From contig NZ_VOBQ01000013.1 in the NCBI RefSeq assembly GCF_007833165.1, forward strand, positions 186,001 to 250,000: DNA of 64,000 nucleotides, in the 5' to 3' direction. Shown piece after piece: positions 41,665 to 55,364 of this stretch. Below the pieces are notes generated by a model. The model made no database searches, was not told the DNA's origin, and saw nothing but the letters and a program-made list of their open reading frames with translations. This DNA comes from Caenimonas sedimenti. Its GTDB lineage: Bacteria > Pseudomonadota > Gammaproteobacteria > Burkholderiales > Burkholderiaceae_C. Position 1 is the first letter of the stretch. The number at the start of each line of letters is the position of its first letter. A program made the position numbers and the translations under genes.

Positions 41665-44600
41665 GTGCGTCTCACTTCCATCAAGCTTTCCGGGTTCAAG
41701 TCCTTCGCGGAACCCACCAATTTCCTGTTGCCCGGCCAGCTGGTCGGCGTGGTGGGCCCCAACGGCTGCGGCAAGTCCAACATCATGGACGCGGTGCGCT
41801 GGGTGCTGGGCGAATCGCGCGCCAGCGAGCTGCGCGGCGAGTCGATGCAGGACGTCATTTTCAACGGCACGAACACGCGCAAGCCATCGTCGCGCTCTTC
41901 GGTCGAGCTGGTGTTCGACAACGCCGACCACCGGGCCGGCGGCCAATGGGCGCAGTTCGCCGAGATCGCCGTCAAGCGCGTGCTGACCCGCGACGGCACC
42001 AGCAGCTACTACATCAACAACCAGCCGGTGCGCCGGCGCGACGTGCAGGACGTGTTCCTGGGCACGGGTCTCGGGCCGCGCGCCTACGCCATCATCGGCC
42101 AGGGCACGATCAGCCGCATCATCGAATCCAAGCCGGAAGAGCTGCGCCTGTTCCTGGAGGAAGCGGCCGGCGTCTCCAAGTACAAGGAGCGGCGGCGCGA
42201 GACGGAGAACCGCCTCTCGGACACCCGCGAGAACCTCACGCGGGTGGAAGACATCCTGCGCGAGCTGAACGCCAACCTCGACAAGCTGGAGAAACAGGCC
42301 GAGGTGGCGCAGCGCTACAACACGCTGCAGGCCGACGTGACGCTCAAGCAGCACCAGCTGTGGTTCCTGAAGCGCGCCGAGAGCGAAACCGACCAGGGGC
42401 GGATCAAGGCGGAGGCCGACAAGGCCGTGAACGACCTCGAATCGCGCGTCGCCGACCTGCGGCGCATCGAAAGCGAGCTGGAAACCATCCGGCAGGCCCA
42501 CTACGCCGCCGGGGACCAGGTGAACCAGTCGCAGGGCCTGCTCTACGAAGCCAGCGCCGAGGTCGGCCGGCTGGAGGCCGAAATCCGCTTCGTGGTGGAG
42601 GGCCGCCAGCGCGTCGAGCAGCGCCTGGTCCAGCTGAAGGAGCAAGCCGCCCAGTGGGTGGCACGCAAGGACGAGGCCACGGCCGAGACCGAGAACCTGG
42701 CCGCCCTGGGCATCGAGGCCGAAGAGAAGGCCACCGTGCTGGCAGCCCAGGTGGAAGACCAGGGCCTGCAACTTCCCGACTTGGAGGAAGCCCTGCGCCA
42801 GGCGCAGGCGCGCTCGTCCGAACAGCGCGGCGCCGTGGTGCAGGTGCAGCAGCAGATCCAGGTGCTGGCGGCCGACCAGCGCAACATCGAGGAGCAGTCG
42901 CGCCAGTTGAACCAGCGGCGCGAACGCCTCGTCGTCGACCGCAATGCGCTGGCGGCGCCGGACGAGGCGCGCCTCGTCAACCTGCAGGCGCAACTGGCCG
43001 CCGCCCAGGACGCCGCCGAAACCGCCGATGCGCGCCTGCATGAGTTGCAGGAGCAGGTGCCGCAGCTCGACGAAGACCGCCGGGCCAAGCAGCAGTCCGT
43101 CAACGCCGAAAGCGGCAAGCAGGCCGACCTGTCGGCGCGCATGGAAGCCCTGAAAGCCTTGCAGGAGAAGGTGCGCACGGACGGCAAGCTGCAGCCCTGG
43201 CTGGCGAAGCATGGCCTGGGCGGGCTGCAAGGCCTGTGGACGCGCATCCACATCGAGCAAGGTTGGGAAAGCGCCCTGGAAGCCGCGCTGCGCGAGCGCA
43301 TGAACTCGCTGGAGATTTCCCGGCTGGACATGGTGCGCGCGTTCGCGAACGACGCGCCGCCCGCCCGCCTGGCGTTCTACAGCCCGCCGCCCGCGGGCGT
43401 GCCGGAACCCGCGGCCGCGCTGCCGCGCCTGGCCGACCTGCTGCGCCTGAACGACGCCGGCCAGAAGGCCTTGCTGTCCGACTGGCTGCACGGCTGCTAC
43501 ACGGCGGCGAGCTTCGAGGATGCCCTGGCGGCCCGCGAGAAGCTGCAGGCCGGCGAAGTGATCTACGTGAAATCCGGCCATGCGGTGAGCCACCACAGCG
43601 TGAGCTTCTACGCGCAGGATTCGGAGCAGGCCGGCTTGCTGGCCCGCCAACAGGAGATCGAGAACCTCGAGAAGCAGCTGCGCGCGCAGACGCTCATCCA
43701 TGAGGAAGCGCGTTCGGCGCTGGTGCGCGCCGAGGCGGCCTACACCGATGCCTCCCAGCGTCTGATGGCCGCACGCCGCGAAGCGGCCGAGACGCAGTCG
43801 AAGTCCCACGAGCTGCAGGTCGAAACCCTGCGCCTGACCCAGCTGGCCGAGCAGACCCGCGCCCGAAGCGAGCAGATCGCCGGCGACCTGGCCGAAGTCG
43901 ATGCGTTGCTGGAGGAACTGCAGGAGCGCCGCGTCGCCGCCGAAGGCCGCTTTGAAGAGCTGGACATGCAGCTGGCCGACAGCCAGGAGCGCCACGCCCA
44001 GCTCGACGAGCGTGTCATCGAGGGCGAACGCAAGGTGGCCGAGGCGCGCGAGCAGCATCGCGGCCTGGAGCGCCAGGCGCAGGAGGCGCAGTTCGCCCAG
44101 CGCGCGCTCGAAGCCCGCAAGGGCGAGCTGCAGCGCGCCATCGAGACTGCGACGCAGCAGGCCGCCTCCATCGCCGCGGAAGAACAGCGCGCACAGGACG
44201 AGTTGACGCGCCTGACCGACGCTGCCGCGCAGGCCGGCCTGCAGACCGCGCTGTCGCTCAAGCTGGAACGCGAGCAGGTGCTGGGCGCCAAGCGCAGCGA
44301 ATACGACGACCTCACCGCCAAGCTGCGCGCGAGCGACGAACGCCGCCTGCAACTGGAGCGCGAGCTCGATCCGCAGCGGCAGCGCATCACCGAGCTGCAA
44401 TTGAAGGAACAGGCGGCGCGTTTGGGCCTGGAGCAGTACACGCAGCTGCTGGCCGACGCCCAAGCGGACCTGGAAGCCGTGGCCCTGTCGATCACGCAAG
44501 GCAACGTGCGCCTCACCGGCCTGCAGTCCGAGATCGACCGGATCCACCGCGAAGTAGCCGCCTTGGGCGCCGTGAACCTGGCTGCGCTGGAAGAACTGAC

Positions 44601-45176
44601 GACCGCGCGCGAGCGCAAGCAGTTCCTGGACGCCCAGTCCGCCGACCTGAACGAAGCCATCACCACGCTGGAAGACGCCATCCGCAAGATCGACGGCGAG
44701 ACCCGCGAGCTCCTGGGCAGCACCTTCCAGACGGTCAACGAGCACTTCGGCAAGATGTTCCCCGAGCTCTTCGGCGGCGGCAACGCGCGCCTGGTCATGA
44801 CGGGCGAGGAGATCCTCGACTCCGGCGTGCAGGTGATGGCGCAGCCGCCCGGCAAGAAGAACCAGACCATCCACCTGCTCTCGGGCGGTGAGAAGGCATT
44901 GACGGCGATCGCGCTCGTGTTCGCCATTTTCCAGCTGAACCCCGCGCCGTTCTGCCTGCTCGACGAGGTCGACGCGCCCCTGGACGATGCCAACACCGAG
45001 CGCTATGCCAAGCTGGTGACCAGCATGAGCCGCGAGACGCAGTTCCTCTTCATCAGCCACAACAAGATCGCCATGGAAATGGCGGAACAGCTGATCGGCG
45101 TGACGATGCAGGAGCAGGGCGTCTCGCGCATCGTGGCGGTCGACATGGAGTCGGCGGTGTCGATGGCCGAAGCTGC

Positions 45177-45180
<4 letters not shown>
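41665..45180 (+). CDS. smc: Chromosome segregation protein SMC
   Basis: 1171-residue condensin ATPase that organises and segregates the chromosome. Start GTG 41665, preceded by GAGGGG; it gives the canonical MRLTSIKLSGFKSFAEPTNF. N-terminal ATPase head with Walker A VGPNGCGKSN (~30-39); long coiled coil; hinge around 500-680 (WLAKHGLGGLQGLWTRIHIE); second coiled coil; C-terminal head with signature HLLSGGEKALTAIAL and Walker B FCLLDEVDAPLDDAN. Length is standard. It overlaps zipA by 4 bp. ScpA and ScpB partners are not in the window. Confidence 0.97.
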
Positions 45181-48268
<3,088 letters not shown>

Positions 48269-48328
48269 ACGGGCCCTGTGGCGATTTTGCATATCGCCAG
48301 CGCGCATCATTCTTGCTACAACTCAACC

Positions 48329-48751
48329 GTGGCAGAAGAAGACCAGCACTCACGTTCCAAGGGCTACAAGGTGAAAGTCACCCAGGAAGCGGGCTATGCC
48401 CGGCTGACGGTGGTGGGGAAGCCGACGTTCGATGAACTGCTCTCGCTGATCCACGTGGTGGGCGTGCACAGCGGGGAATGGCCGGGGGAGCTGCTGCTGC
48501 TGGACCTGCGCGGCATCTTGACGCGCTATTCCCGGGAGCAGGAATACCGGGTCGGCCAGGAGATCGTGACCAGCCTGGGGCACCTGCGTCGCATCGCTTC
48601 GATCGTGCCCACCGACCGGATCACGCGCCTCGCCGAGCGCGCAGCCAGGCGCAGTGGGTTGCGGGTGCGAGTATTCGACGACAAGGCGGAGGCGGTGGAG
48701 TGGCTGACCGGGAGTGATGGCGGCCAGGACGTGCCAGACTCTTCACCATGA
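48329..48751 (+). CDS. SpoIIAA-like (STAS-fold) protein
   Basis: 140-residue soluble protein sharing with the island protein at 18958-19329 the pattern LLLDLRGI, LGHLRRIASIVPTDRITR, LRVRVF and AVEWL. The GTG at 48329 is chosen because similarity begins shortly after it (YKVKVTQEAGYARLTVVGKP); an upstream GTG at 48278 would add 17 residues. It lies between ligA and def. A regulatory partner-switching role is possible but unproven. Confidence 0.65.
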   Translation: MAEEDQHSRSKGYKVKVTQEAGYARLTVVGKPTFDELLSLIHVVGVHSGEWPGELLLLDLRGILTRYSREQEYRVGQEIVTSLGHLRRIASIVPTDRITRLAERAARRSGLRVRVFDDKAEAVEWLTGSDGGQDVPDSSP

Positions 48752-48769
48752 TTCTGTAGGATCGCCATC

Positions 48770-49309
48770 ATGGCCATCCGAGACATCCTGAAAATGGGCG
48801 ACACCCGCCTGCTGCGCGTCGCCCAGCCGGTGAAGAAATTCAACACGCCCGAGCTTGCCGAGCTGCTCGCCGACATGGAGGACACGATGAAAGCGGCGAG
48901 CGGCGCAGGACTGGCGGCGCCGCAGATCGGCGTCGACCTGCAGGTGGTGGTCTTCGGGACCGATGCGCCCAACCCGCGCTACCCGGATGCGCCGCCGGTA
49001 CCGAAGACCGTGCTGGTCAATCCGGTGATCACGCCTGTGGGCGAGGAAGAGGAGGACGGCTGGGAAGGCTGCCTGTCCGTCCCGGGGCTGCGCGGGGTCG
49101 TGCCGCGCTGGCGCCGCATCCGCTACCAGGGCTTTGACGCCCAGGGGCGCCCGATCGACCGGGTCGCCGAGGGCTTCCATGCCCGTGTGGTCCAGCACGA
49201 ATGCGACCACCTGATCGGCAAGCTGTACCCGATGCGCGTTCGCGACTTCGCGCAATTCGGCTACACCGACGTGCTGTTCCCCGGGCTGGATGCGGCGGAC
49301 GACGACTAG
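48770..49309 (+). CDS. def: Peptide deformylase
   Basis: 179-residue metalloenzyme that removes the formyl group from nascent N-terminal methionine. All three motifs are present: [10 protein letters not shown] (motif 1), EGCLSVPG (motif 2, Cys ligand) and QHECDHLIG (motif 3, HExxH). Functionally it pairs with the methionine aminopeptidase encoded about 5 kb downstream. The stop overlaps the convergent gene's stop by 4 bp. Confidence 0.96.
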   Translation: MAIRDILKMGDTRLLRVAQPVKKFNTPELAELLADMEDTMKAASGAGLAAPQIGVDLQVVVFGTDAPNPRYPDAPPVPKTVLVNPVITPVGEEEEDGWEGCLSVPGLRGVVPRWRRIRYQGFDAQGRPIDRVAEGFHARVVQHECDHLIGKLYPMRVRDFAQFGYTDVLFPGLDAADDD

Positions 49310-51789
49310 GGCCGGAACCGAGAGATCGAAATGCGGCGGCCGCTTGGCAGGCTCAGCACAGCCGAGGTCGTGCTGCTGAACTCCAATGTCACCTGGCCGA
49401 CGTTCGCGTTTCCGACAACGGGCCTCCTGTACGCGCCCCCCAGGCTCTGCCCGAAGGCGTATTGCGCCCAGGTGCCGAGATAGCGGCCGGCCCCGCCGGT
49501 CGAGGTCAAGGTGGCCCCATACCAGACGCCCCGCCCGCTGTCCTCATACATGTAGCCGCCCAGCACCATCACGCCGTCCTGTACTTCCAGCACGAAGCCA
49601 CGCCCGTTCTCCGTGGGATCCCACCACACGCCTGTCTCGGGCTCACCAAGAGGCTGCGGGCTGCGCGCACCGCCACTGCCGAAATCGAAGCGTTCGATGG
49701 GAACACTGCCGCCGGCCCACGTGAGCACGCCCGCATGCCCGGTGGAAAAGGACACGGTAACGCTTCCCACCGCTTGTGCCCCAGCGGGCGGCTTGTACGG
49801 TCCGCCCAGGGTCTGGCCGCCGCGGTACTCGAGCAAGGTGCCCGCGTAAGTGGCGCCCCCGCGGTTCTCAAGCGGCGCTGCATACCAGACTGCCTGCCCG
49901 GCGGCGTCGAACAGGTAGGCACTCAGCAGCAGGCCGTCCCCGTGAGGTGTGATGGCGAAGCCCCTGCCATCCTCCACTCGGTTCCACCACCAGCCCGCAT
50001 TGGGCAGCGCGATGGCCGCGCTCCTCGTCCCGGCGTGGAAACAGCTGGCGTTGCCGCCGGCATGCGGGTGCGTGAGGGGCCGCGCGTTCACGACGCCGCC
50101 GCGAATGAGCTGGGCCAGCCGAACCGAGTTTGGGTGATCCGGGAAGCGCGCACCATAGGCTTCGAGCCAGGCGGAATACGTCGAGCCGCCGACGGCCTGC
50201 ACGACCCCCACCATGTCGAAATCCGGATAGGCGGGCGCGTTGCTGCAGTTCGAGGCATCCGCGCCCGCATAAGCCCGCATCAATGCCGGGTTGTCCACCG
50301 CATCGAGCAGGAATTTGACGGCGGTGTGCAGCGACTTGCCATCCACGGCTAGCGCGTACGCGTCGTAGCCCTGCACCGCCGCCAGTTCGGCGATGAACAC
50401 CAGGTTGAGCAGCATGGTGTCCTGGTAGCGGTAGGCGCATGCACCTCGCGCCACTTCCCGTGGGAAGCTGCCATCCGCGCGCATCTGGTGCAGGCCCATG
50501 ACGACTTTTTCCATGCCCTCGGCCACTGCGAGCCTGTCACCCTGGACGATGCCCCAGGCCATCTTCATGCCTCGGCTGAGATAGCCCGTGTTGAAGGGCG
50601 CCTCCCCGTTCTGGATGCCGCCGGGTGGTTCGGTGGAAAAGGCGACCAGGCGATCGAACCAACGGTCGATGAGCACCCTGTCCGTCGGCATGACGAGCGG
50701 GTCATGCCGCAGCATGCTCCAGGTTTGCAGGACGGGCAGCATGGACCACAAGATCTCGTACTTCTGGCGAAAATCTTCCTGGTTCGGCTGGCCCACGACG
50801 ATCCCGGGGAAGGCCGACAGCGCGTCAGCGGCGGCCCAGCTGCGCAAATGATCGAGCAGTTGCCTGGCGATGGCCGGGTTGCCCGTAGCCAGAAAGTCCG
50901 AACCGTAGCTGCTCATGAAATCCCGGAACCGGCCCAAGGCCTGCTGCTCCATGCATTCCGTTCCTGAGCAGGTCAGGGCGACGATGGGCGGATGCGTCGG
51001 CTGCGGGACGGAAAAAACGATGCTCGCGTGGGTGCCCGCCGATGCAGCCAGACTGGCGCGGTCCCACAGGGGACTGGAAGCGCCCGGCTGCGTCGTGAAC
51101 TGCGTGGCGCCCATCACGACGTCCGGCAGCTTGCGCGCCAGGGCCAGCACCATGCTCCGCAGTTCGGCGGGGAGGCCCGCGATGCCGTCAACTCTGGCAG
51201 TACCGCCAGCCGTGTCGGCATTCAGGTACACGTCGGCCATCCCCGCGATGCCCCTCAGGTTGGGGTCGGTGCTTGGAAACAGTTCCAGCCGTAGCACCGG
51301 CTCGTCGCGCTGCCGGTTGTAGGTGAGTCCGAAGCGCGGGTAGGCGATGCCCTCGGAGTTGCGCAGATCGGTGAACGCGATCTGCGCGTACTCGCGCACA
51401 CGCTGCTGGCCGCCTTCCACGTAGCGGGTCTCCCACACCGTGATGGCGGCCGATGCGAAGGTGACGGTGGGCAGCGAGGCCGCTTCCGCGGCCAAAGGAT
51501 TGACGGCGCAGAAATCCAGGGCCTTGCGACCGCCGAGTGCCGCTAGTTCGGCGCGCCGCTTGTCCACGTCCACCAAGAGCTTGCCCGGCCTGTTGACGGA
51601 GAAATCCTCGAACCGCCGCCCGCCGATGACCGATGTGTCGACCGTGAAACAGGTGGCGGGTGGCAGTTGGGGCCCCGGGCACACTTGGGCCGTGCGACTC
51701 CATGCAGGCTCGGGGGCCAGCACCAGCGCCCCCGCCAGGATCGCGAGGAGGGAGACACTGTGTGCCTGCATGGACGTGGGCGGCTTCAT
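49306..51789 (-). CDS. Large secreted alginate-lyase-like protein with two C-terminal repeats
   Basis: 827-residue exported protein. Start ATG 51789 gives a clear signal peptide ([20 protein letters not shown]). The middle (about 110-560) is an all-helical region resembling the alginate lyase (PF05426) fold: [39 protein letters not shown] and [18 protein letters not shown] correspond to its conserved catalytic-face segments. Two ~105-residue beta-rich repeats follow at about 599-705 and 720-827, each starting G[WV]WW[ND]P/R..(E/D)NGRGF and containing a VWY...L..GG..Y.GT core; they look like carbohydrate or surface-binding modules. Substrate unknown. Oligosaccharide lyase function is an inference. 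Confidence 0.7.
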   Translation of the reverse strand: MKPPTSMQAHSVSLLAILAGALVLAPEPAWSRTAQVCPGPQLPPATCFTVDTSVIGGRRFEDFSVNRPGKLLVDVDKRRAELAALGGRKALDFCAVNPLAAEAASLPTVTFASAAITVWETRYVEGGQQRVREYAQIAFTDLRNSEGIAYPRFGLTYNRQRDEPVLRLELFPSTDPNLRGIAGMADVYLNADTAGGTARVDGIAGLPAELRSMVLALARKLPDVVMGATQFTTQPGASSPLWDRASLAASAGTHASIVFSVPQPTHPPIVALTCSGTECMEQQALGRFRDFMSSYGSDFLATGNPAIARQLLDHLRSWAAADALSAFPGIVVGQPNQEDFRQKYEILWSMLPVLQTWSMLRHDPLVMPTDRVLIDRWFDRLVAFSTEPPGGIQNGEAPFNTGYLSRGMKMAWGIVQGDRLAVAEGMEKVVMGLHQMRADGSFPREVARGACAYRYQDTMLLNLVFIAELAAVQGYDAYALAVDGKSLHTAVKFLLDAVDNPALMRAYAGADASNCSNAPAYPDFDMVGVVQAVGGSTYSAWLEAYGARFPDHPNSVRLAQLIRGGVVNARPLTHPHAGGNASCFHAGTRSAAIALPNAGWWWNRVEDGRGFAITPHGDGLLLSAYLFDAAGQAVWYAAPLENRGGATYAGTLLEYRGGQTLGGPYKPPAGAQAVGSVTVSFSTGHAGVLTWAGGSVPIERFDFGSGGARSPQPLGEPETGVWWDPTENGRGFVLEVQDGVMVLGGYMYEDSGRGVWYGATLTSTGGAGRYLGTWAQYAFGQSLGGAYRRPVVGNANVGQVTLEFSSTTSAVLSLPSGRRISISRFRP

Positions 51790-51826
51790 CGATGGAGTAT
51801 GCGCGCCATCGCCGGCTGAGCGGCGG

Positions 51827-54451
51827 TCAGGCGGAGATCGCCTCCAGCAGCTCCGTCTCGATTTCGATCTGCCGCCGGTTCTGCTGCAGCTCCGCACCGT
51901 CGATCAGGAAGGTGTCCTCGACGCGTTCGCCCAGGGTGCTGACCTTGGCGAGCTGCAGGTTGATCTTGTGCCGCGCCAGCACGCGCGCCACGGAATACAG
52001 CAGGCCGACGCGGTCGCTGGCGGAGATCGAGAGCAGCCAGCGCTGCGCCTTCTCGTCCGGCCGGAGGTCGATGCGTGGCGCGATCGGGAAGCTCTTGACC
52101 CGGCGCGACACGCGGCCGCGGCTGGGTGGCGGCAGCGGCCCGGCGGTGTTGATCGTCAGCGCCAGTTCCGACTCGACCATGCTGCACAGCTCCCGGTAGT
52201 GGTCGGGCAGCATCGCCGTCACCACCTGGAACGTGTCGAGCGCATAGCCGTTGGTCGCGGTGTGCACCTTGGCGTCGAGGATGCTGAAGCCGGCCTGGTC
52301 GAAATAGCCGCAGATGCGCGCGAACAGGTCGGTCTGGTCCGGGGTGTACACCAGCACCTGCAAGCCTTCGCCCACGGGGGACAGGCGCGCGCGCACGATG
52401 ACGCGGTCGCCACCGACGTGGCGCGACACGTGGCGCGTGTGCCAGGCGATGTCGCTGGCGTCGTGGCGCATGAAGTAGCCGACGTCGAGCGAGTCCCACA
52501 GTTTCTTGTGCGCCTCGAAGGGCAGGGCGAACAGCTGCAGTTGCACCAGCGCGTCGCGTTTGCGGGCCTCCACCTCGGCGCTCGGGTCGGGGGCGCGCCC
52601 CCCCAGCCGGCGCAGGGTGTATTTGTACAGGTCCTCCAGCAGCTTGCCCTTCCAGGCGTTCCAGACCTTGGGGCTGGTGCCGCGGATGTCGGCCACAGTC
52701 AGCAGGTACAGGGCCGTCAGGTTGCGCTCGTTGCCCACGCGCTCGGCGAAGGCGCCGATGACGGCCGGGTCGCCCAGGTCTTCCTTCTGCGCGACGCGGC
52801 TCATCGCCAGGTGCTCGCGCACCAGGAATTCGACCAGCTGGCAGTCCTCGGCGGCGATGTCGTGCGCGCGGCAGAACCGCCGCACTTCGCGCGCGCCCAA
52901 ATCGGAATGGTCGCCGCCGCGCCCCTTGGCGATGTCGTGGAACAGGGCGGCGATGTAGAGGATGTAGGGCTTGTCCCAGCCGGCGGCCAGCTGCGAGCAG
53001 AACGGATACTCGTGGGCATGCTCCGCCATGAAGAAGCGCCGGACGTTGCGCAGCACCATCAGGATGTGCTGGTCCACCGTGTAGACGTGGAACAGGTCGT
53101 GCTGCATCTGCCCGACGATGCGGCGGAACACCCACAGGTAGCGTCCCAGCACCGACGTCTGGTTCATGAGGCGCATGGCATGCGTGATGCCCTGCGGCTG
53201 CATCAGGATCGCGCGGAACGTCGCGTGGTTCACCGGGTCGTCGCGGAAGCGGGCGTCCATCACCTTGCGCGCGCTGTACAAGGCCCGCAGCGTCCGCGCC
53301 GACAGGCCTTTGACGCCCACGGTCGTCTGGTACAGCAGGAAGGTCTCCAGGATCGCCTGCGGCTGTTTCAGGTACAGGTCGTCGCTGGCCACCTCGATCA
53401 TCCCGGCCTTCTCGAGGAAGCGCTCGTTGATCGGCCGCGGTTCCTGCGTCGCCGGGTTGAGCCGCTCCTCGATGTTGAGCAGCAGGATCTGGTTCAGCTG
53501 CGCCACCGCCTTGGCCGCCCAGTAGAAGCGCTTCATCAGCACTTCGCTCGCGCGTGAGACGACGCGTCCGTCGGCGCGCACCAGGGGCAGGTAGCCGAAC
53601 GATTCCGCCACCGCGCCCTGCAGGTCGAAGACGAGGCGATCCTCCCGCCGGTTGGCGACCACGTGCAGCTTGGCGCGGATCAGGCTCAGCAATGCCTCGT
53701 TGCGCTTGATCTGGCGGGCCTCAAAAGGCGTCGCCAGGCCACGCCGCGCGAGCTCGTCCCAGCTCTTGCCGAAGCCCGCCGCGTTGGCCACCCACAGGAT
53801 CACCTGCAGGTCGCGCAGGCCGCCGGGCGATTCCTTGCAGTTCGGCTCCAGCGAATACGGGGTGTTCTCGAACTTGGTGTGGCGCTGCCGCATCTCCAGC
53901 GTCTTGGCCACGAAGAAGTTGCGCGCGTCCACCGTCTGGCGGAAGCGGCCCTGGAACTCCAGGAAGAGCTTGCGCGAGCCGGTGATCAGGCGCGACTCGA
54001 GCAGCGAGGTCTGGACCGTGACGTCCCCCACGGCCTGGGCCACGCATTCCTCCACGGTGCGAACGCTCGACCCGATCTCCAGGCCGGCGTCCCAACAGCT
54101 GCCGATGAAGGCCTCGATGCGGCGCTTGAGCGGCGCGTCGCCGTCGGGCGATACGCCGTCGGGCAGCAAGAGCACCACGTCGACGTCGGAATGCGGGAAG
54201 AGCTCTCCCCGGCCGAAGCCGCCCACCGCCAGCAGCGCCACGCCGGCAGGCAAGCCGGCCTGCTGCCAGAGGGCCTGCAACGCACCGTCGGCGAGTTCGC
54301 TGAGGGCCTGCAGCAGGCCGCGGATGCCCCGGGTGGAAGCGCTGACGGCGCGCAGGCCGGCGATGACTTCGCCTTTGCGAGCGAGATAGGCTTCGCGGAC
54401 CGCCTGGATGTCGCGGCCGGCGACAGCCGGCACCGCCGCGGCCTGGTTCAT
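51827..54451 (-). CDS. glnD: Bifunctional [PII] uridylyltransferase/uridylyl-removing enzyme
   Basis: 874-residue nitrogen-status sensor that uridylylates PII (GlnB/GlnK) at low glutamine and reverses this at high glutamine. Start ATG 54451, overlapping the map stop by 4 bp. Domains: nucleotidyltransferase with [17 protein letters not shown] (77-93), GlnE-like helical region, HD phosphohydrolase domain ([18 protein letters not shown]), and two C-terminal ACT domains for glutamine binding ([20 protein letters not shown] in the last). Length is standard. Confidence 0.96.
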   Translation of the reverse strand: MNQAAAVPAVAGRDIQAVREAYLARKGEVIAGLRAVSASTRGIRGLLQALSELADGALQALWQQAGLPAGVALLAVGGFGRGELFPHSDVDVVLLLPDGVSPDGDAPLKRRIEAFIGSCWDAGLEIGSSVRTVEECVAQAVGDVTVQTSLLESRLITGSRKLFLEFQGRFRQTVDARNFFVAKTLEMRQRHTKFENTPYSLEPNCKESPGGLRDLQVILWVANAAGFGKSWDELARRGLATPFEARQIKRNEALLSLIRAKLHVVANRREDRLVFDLQGAVAESFGYLPLVRADGRVVSRASEVLMKRFYWAAKAVAQLNQILLLNIEERLNPATQEPRPINERFLEKAGMIEVASDDLYLKQPQAILETFLLYQTTVGVKGLSARTLRALYSARKVMDARFRDDPVNHATFRAILMQPQGITHAMRLMNQTSVLGRYLWVFRRIVGQMQHDLFHVYTVDQHILMVLRNVRRFFMAEHAHEYPFCSQLAAGWDKPYILYIAALFHDIAKGRGGDHSDLGAREVRRFCRAHDIAAEDCQLVEFLVREHLAMSRVAQKEDLGDPAVIGAFAERVGNERNLTALYLLTVADIRGTSPKVWNAWKGKLLEDLYKYTLRRLGGRAPDPSAEVEARKRDALVQLQLFALPFEAHKKLWDSLDVGYFMRHDASDIAWHTRHVSRHVGGDRVIVRARLSPVGEGLQVLVYTPDQTDLFARICGYFDQAGFSILDAKVHTATNGYALDTFQVVTAMLPDHYRELCSMVESELALTINTAGPLPPPSRGRVSRRVKSFPIAPRIDLRPDEKAQRWLLSISASDRVGLLYSVARVLARHKINLQLAKVSTLGERVEDTFLIDGAELQQNRRQIEIETELLEAISA

Positions 54452-55251
54452 CCGTTGACGAAGGCCGGCGGTGGCGGACTCCCCGCCGAGAGCGTCAGCA
54501 CCTCGTAGCCGGTTTCGGTCACCAGCACCGTGTGTTCCCACTGGGCCGACAGCGAATGGTCCTTGGTGACGATGGTCCAGCCGTCATTGCCGAATTCCTT
54601 CACGTCGCGCCGGCCGGCGTTGATCATGGGCTCGATGGTGAAGGTCATGCCGGGCTGCAGCTCTTCGAGCGTGCCGGGCTTGCCGTAATGCAGGACCTGC
54701 GGCTCTTCATGGAAGTTGCGGCCGATGCCGTGCCCGCAGAACTCGCGCACCACCGAGAAGCCCTGGCTCTCAGCGAATTTCTGAATGGCGAAGCCGACGT
54801 CGCCCAGGCGCACGCCTGGCCTCACATGGGTGATCCCATGCCACATGGCTTCATAGGTGATGCCGCACAGCCGCTTGGCGGCGATCGACGCCTCGCCGAC
54901 CAGGAACATCCGGCTGGTGTCGCCGTACCAGCCGTCTTTGATGACGGTGACGTCGACGTTGACGATGTCGCCCTTCTTCAGCGGCTTGTCGTTGGGGATG
55001 CCGTGGCAGACGACGTTGTTGACCGAGGTGCACAGCGAGGCGGGGTAGGGCGGATAGCCCGAGGGCTGGTAGCCGAGCGTGGCGGACAGCGTGCCCTGCT
55101 TCTTCATGCATTCGGCTGCCAGCCGGTCGATTTCGCGGGTGGTGATGCCGGGCTTGATGTGCGGGGTGAGGAAGTCCAGCACCTCGGAAGCCAGCCGCCC
55201 CGCCGTGCGCATGCCTGCGATGCCCTGTTCGTCTTTGTACGTGATGCCCAT
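54448..55251 (-). CDS. map: Methionine aminopeptidase, type I
   Basis: 267-residue metalloprotease removing the initiator methionine after deformylation. Start ATG 55251 ([20 protein letters not shown]). Metal ligands are in [20 protein letters not shown] (Asp, Asp), [18 protein letters not shown] (His), [10 protein letters not shown] (Glu) and the final [14 protein letters not shown] (Glu). It is followed by glnD with a 4-bp overlap and is divergent from purL. It is not next to rpsB-tsf, where map is often found. Confidence 0.96.
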   Translation of the reverse strand: MGITYKDEQGIAGMRTAGRLASEVLDFLTPHIKPGITTREIDRLAAECMKKQGTLSATLGYQPSGYPPYPASLCTSVNNVVCHGIPNDKPLKKGDIVNVDVTVIKDGWYGDTSRMFLVGEASIAAKRLCGITYEAMWHGITHVRPGVRLGDVGFAIQKFAESQGFSVVREFCGHGIGRNFHEEPQVLHYGKPGTLEELQPGMTFTIEPMINAGRRDVKEFGNDGWTIVTKDHSLSAQWEHTVLVTETGYEVLTLSAGSPPPPAFVNG

Positions 55252-55364
55252 GGGCCGATTATCCCATCGGGGCAAAGGCCCCGCAGTTAGAATCCTTGTT
55301 GCCCCGCGTCCCAGTCAGCGGCGCGGCGGCTCTCGAGAAATCCCCCAAGCGACCAGGCCATACC

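Noticed and set aside
41389..45060. 1223-codon open frame antisense to smc
   Set aside because: Its sequence is low-complexity (Leu/Gln/Gly/Arg/Val-rich) with no domain, and it mirrors the GC-rich third positions of smc. The smc frame has full motifs, so this is a shadow.
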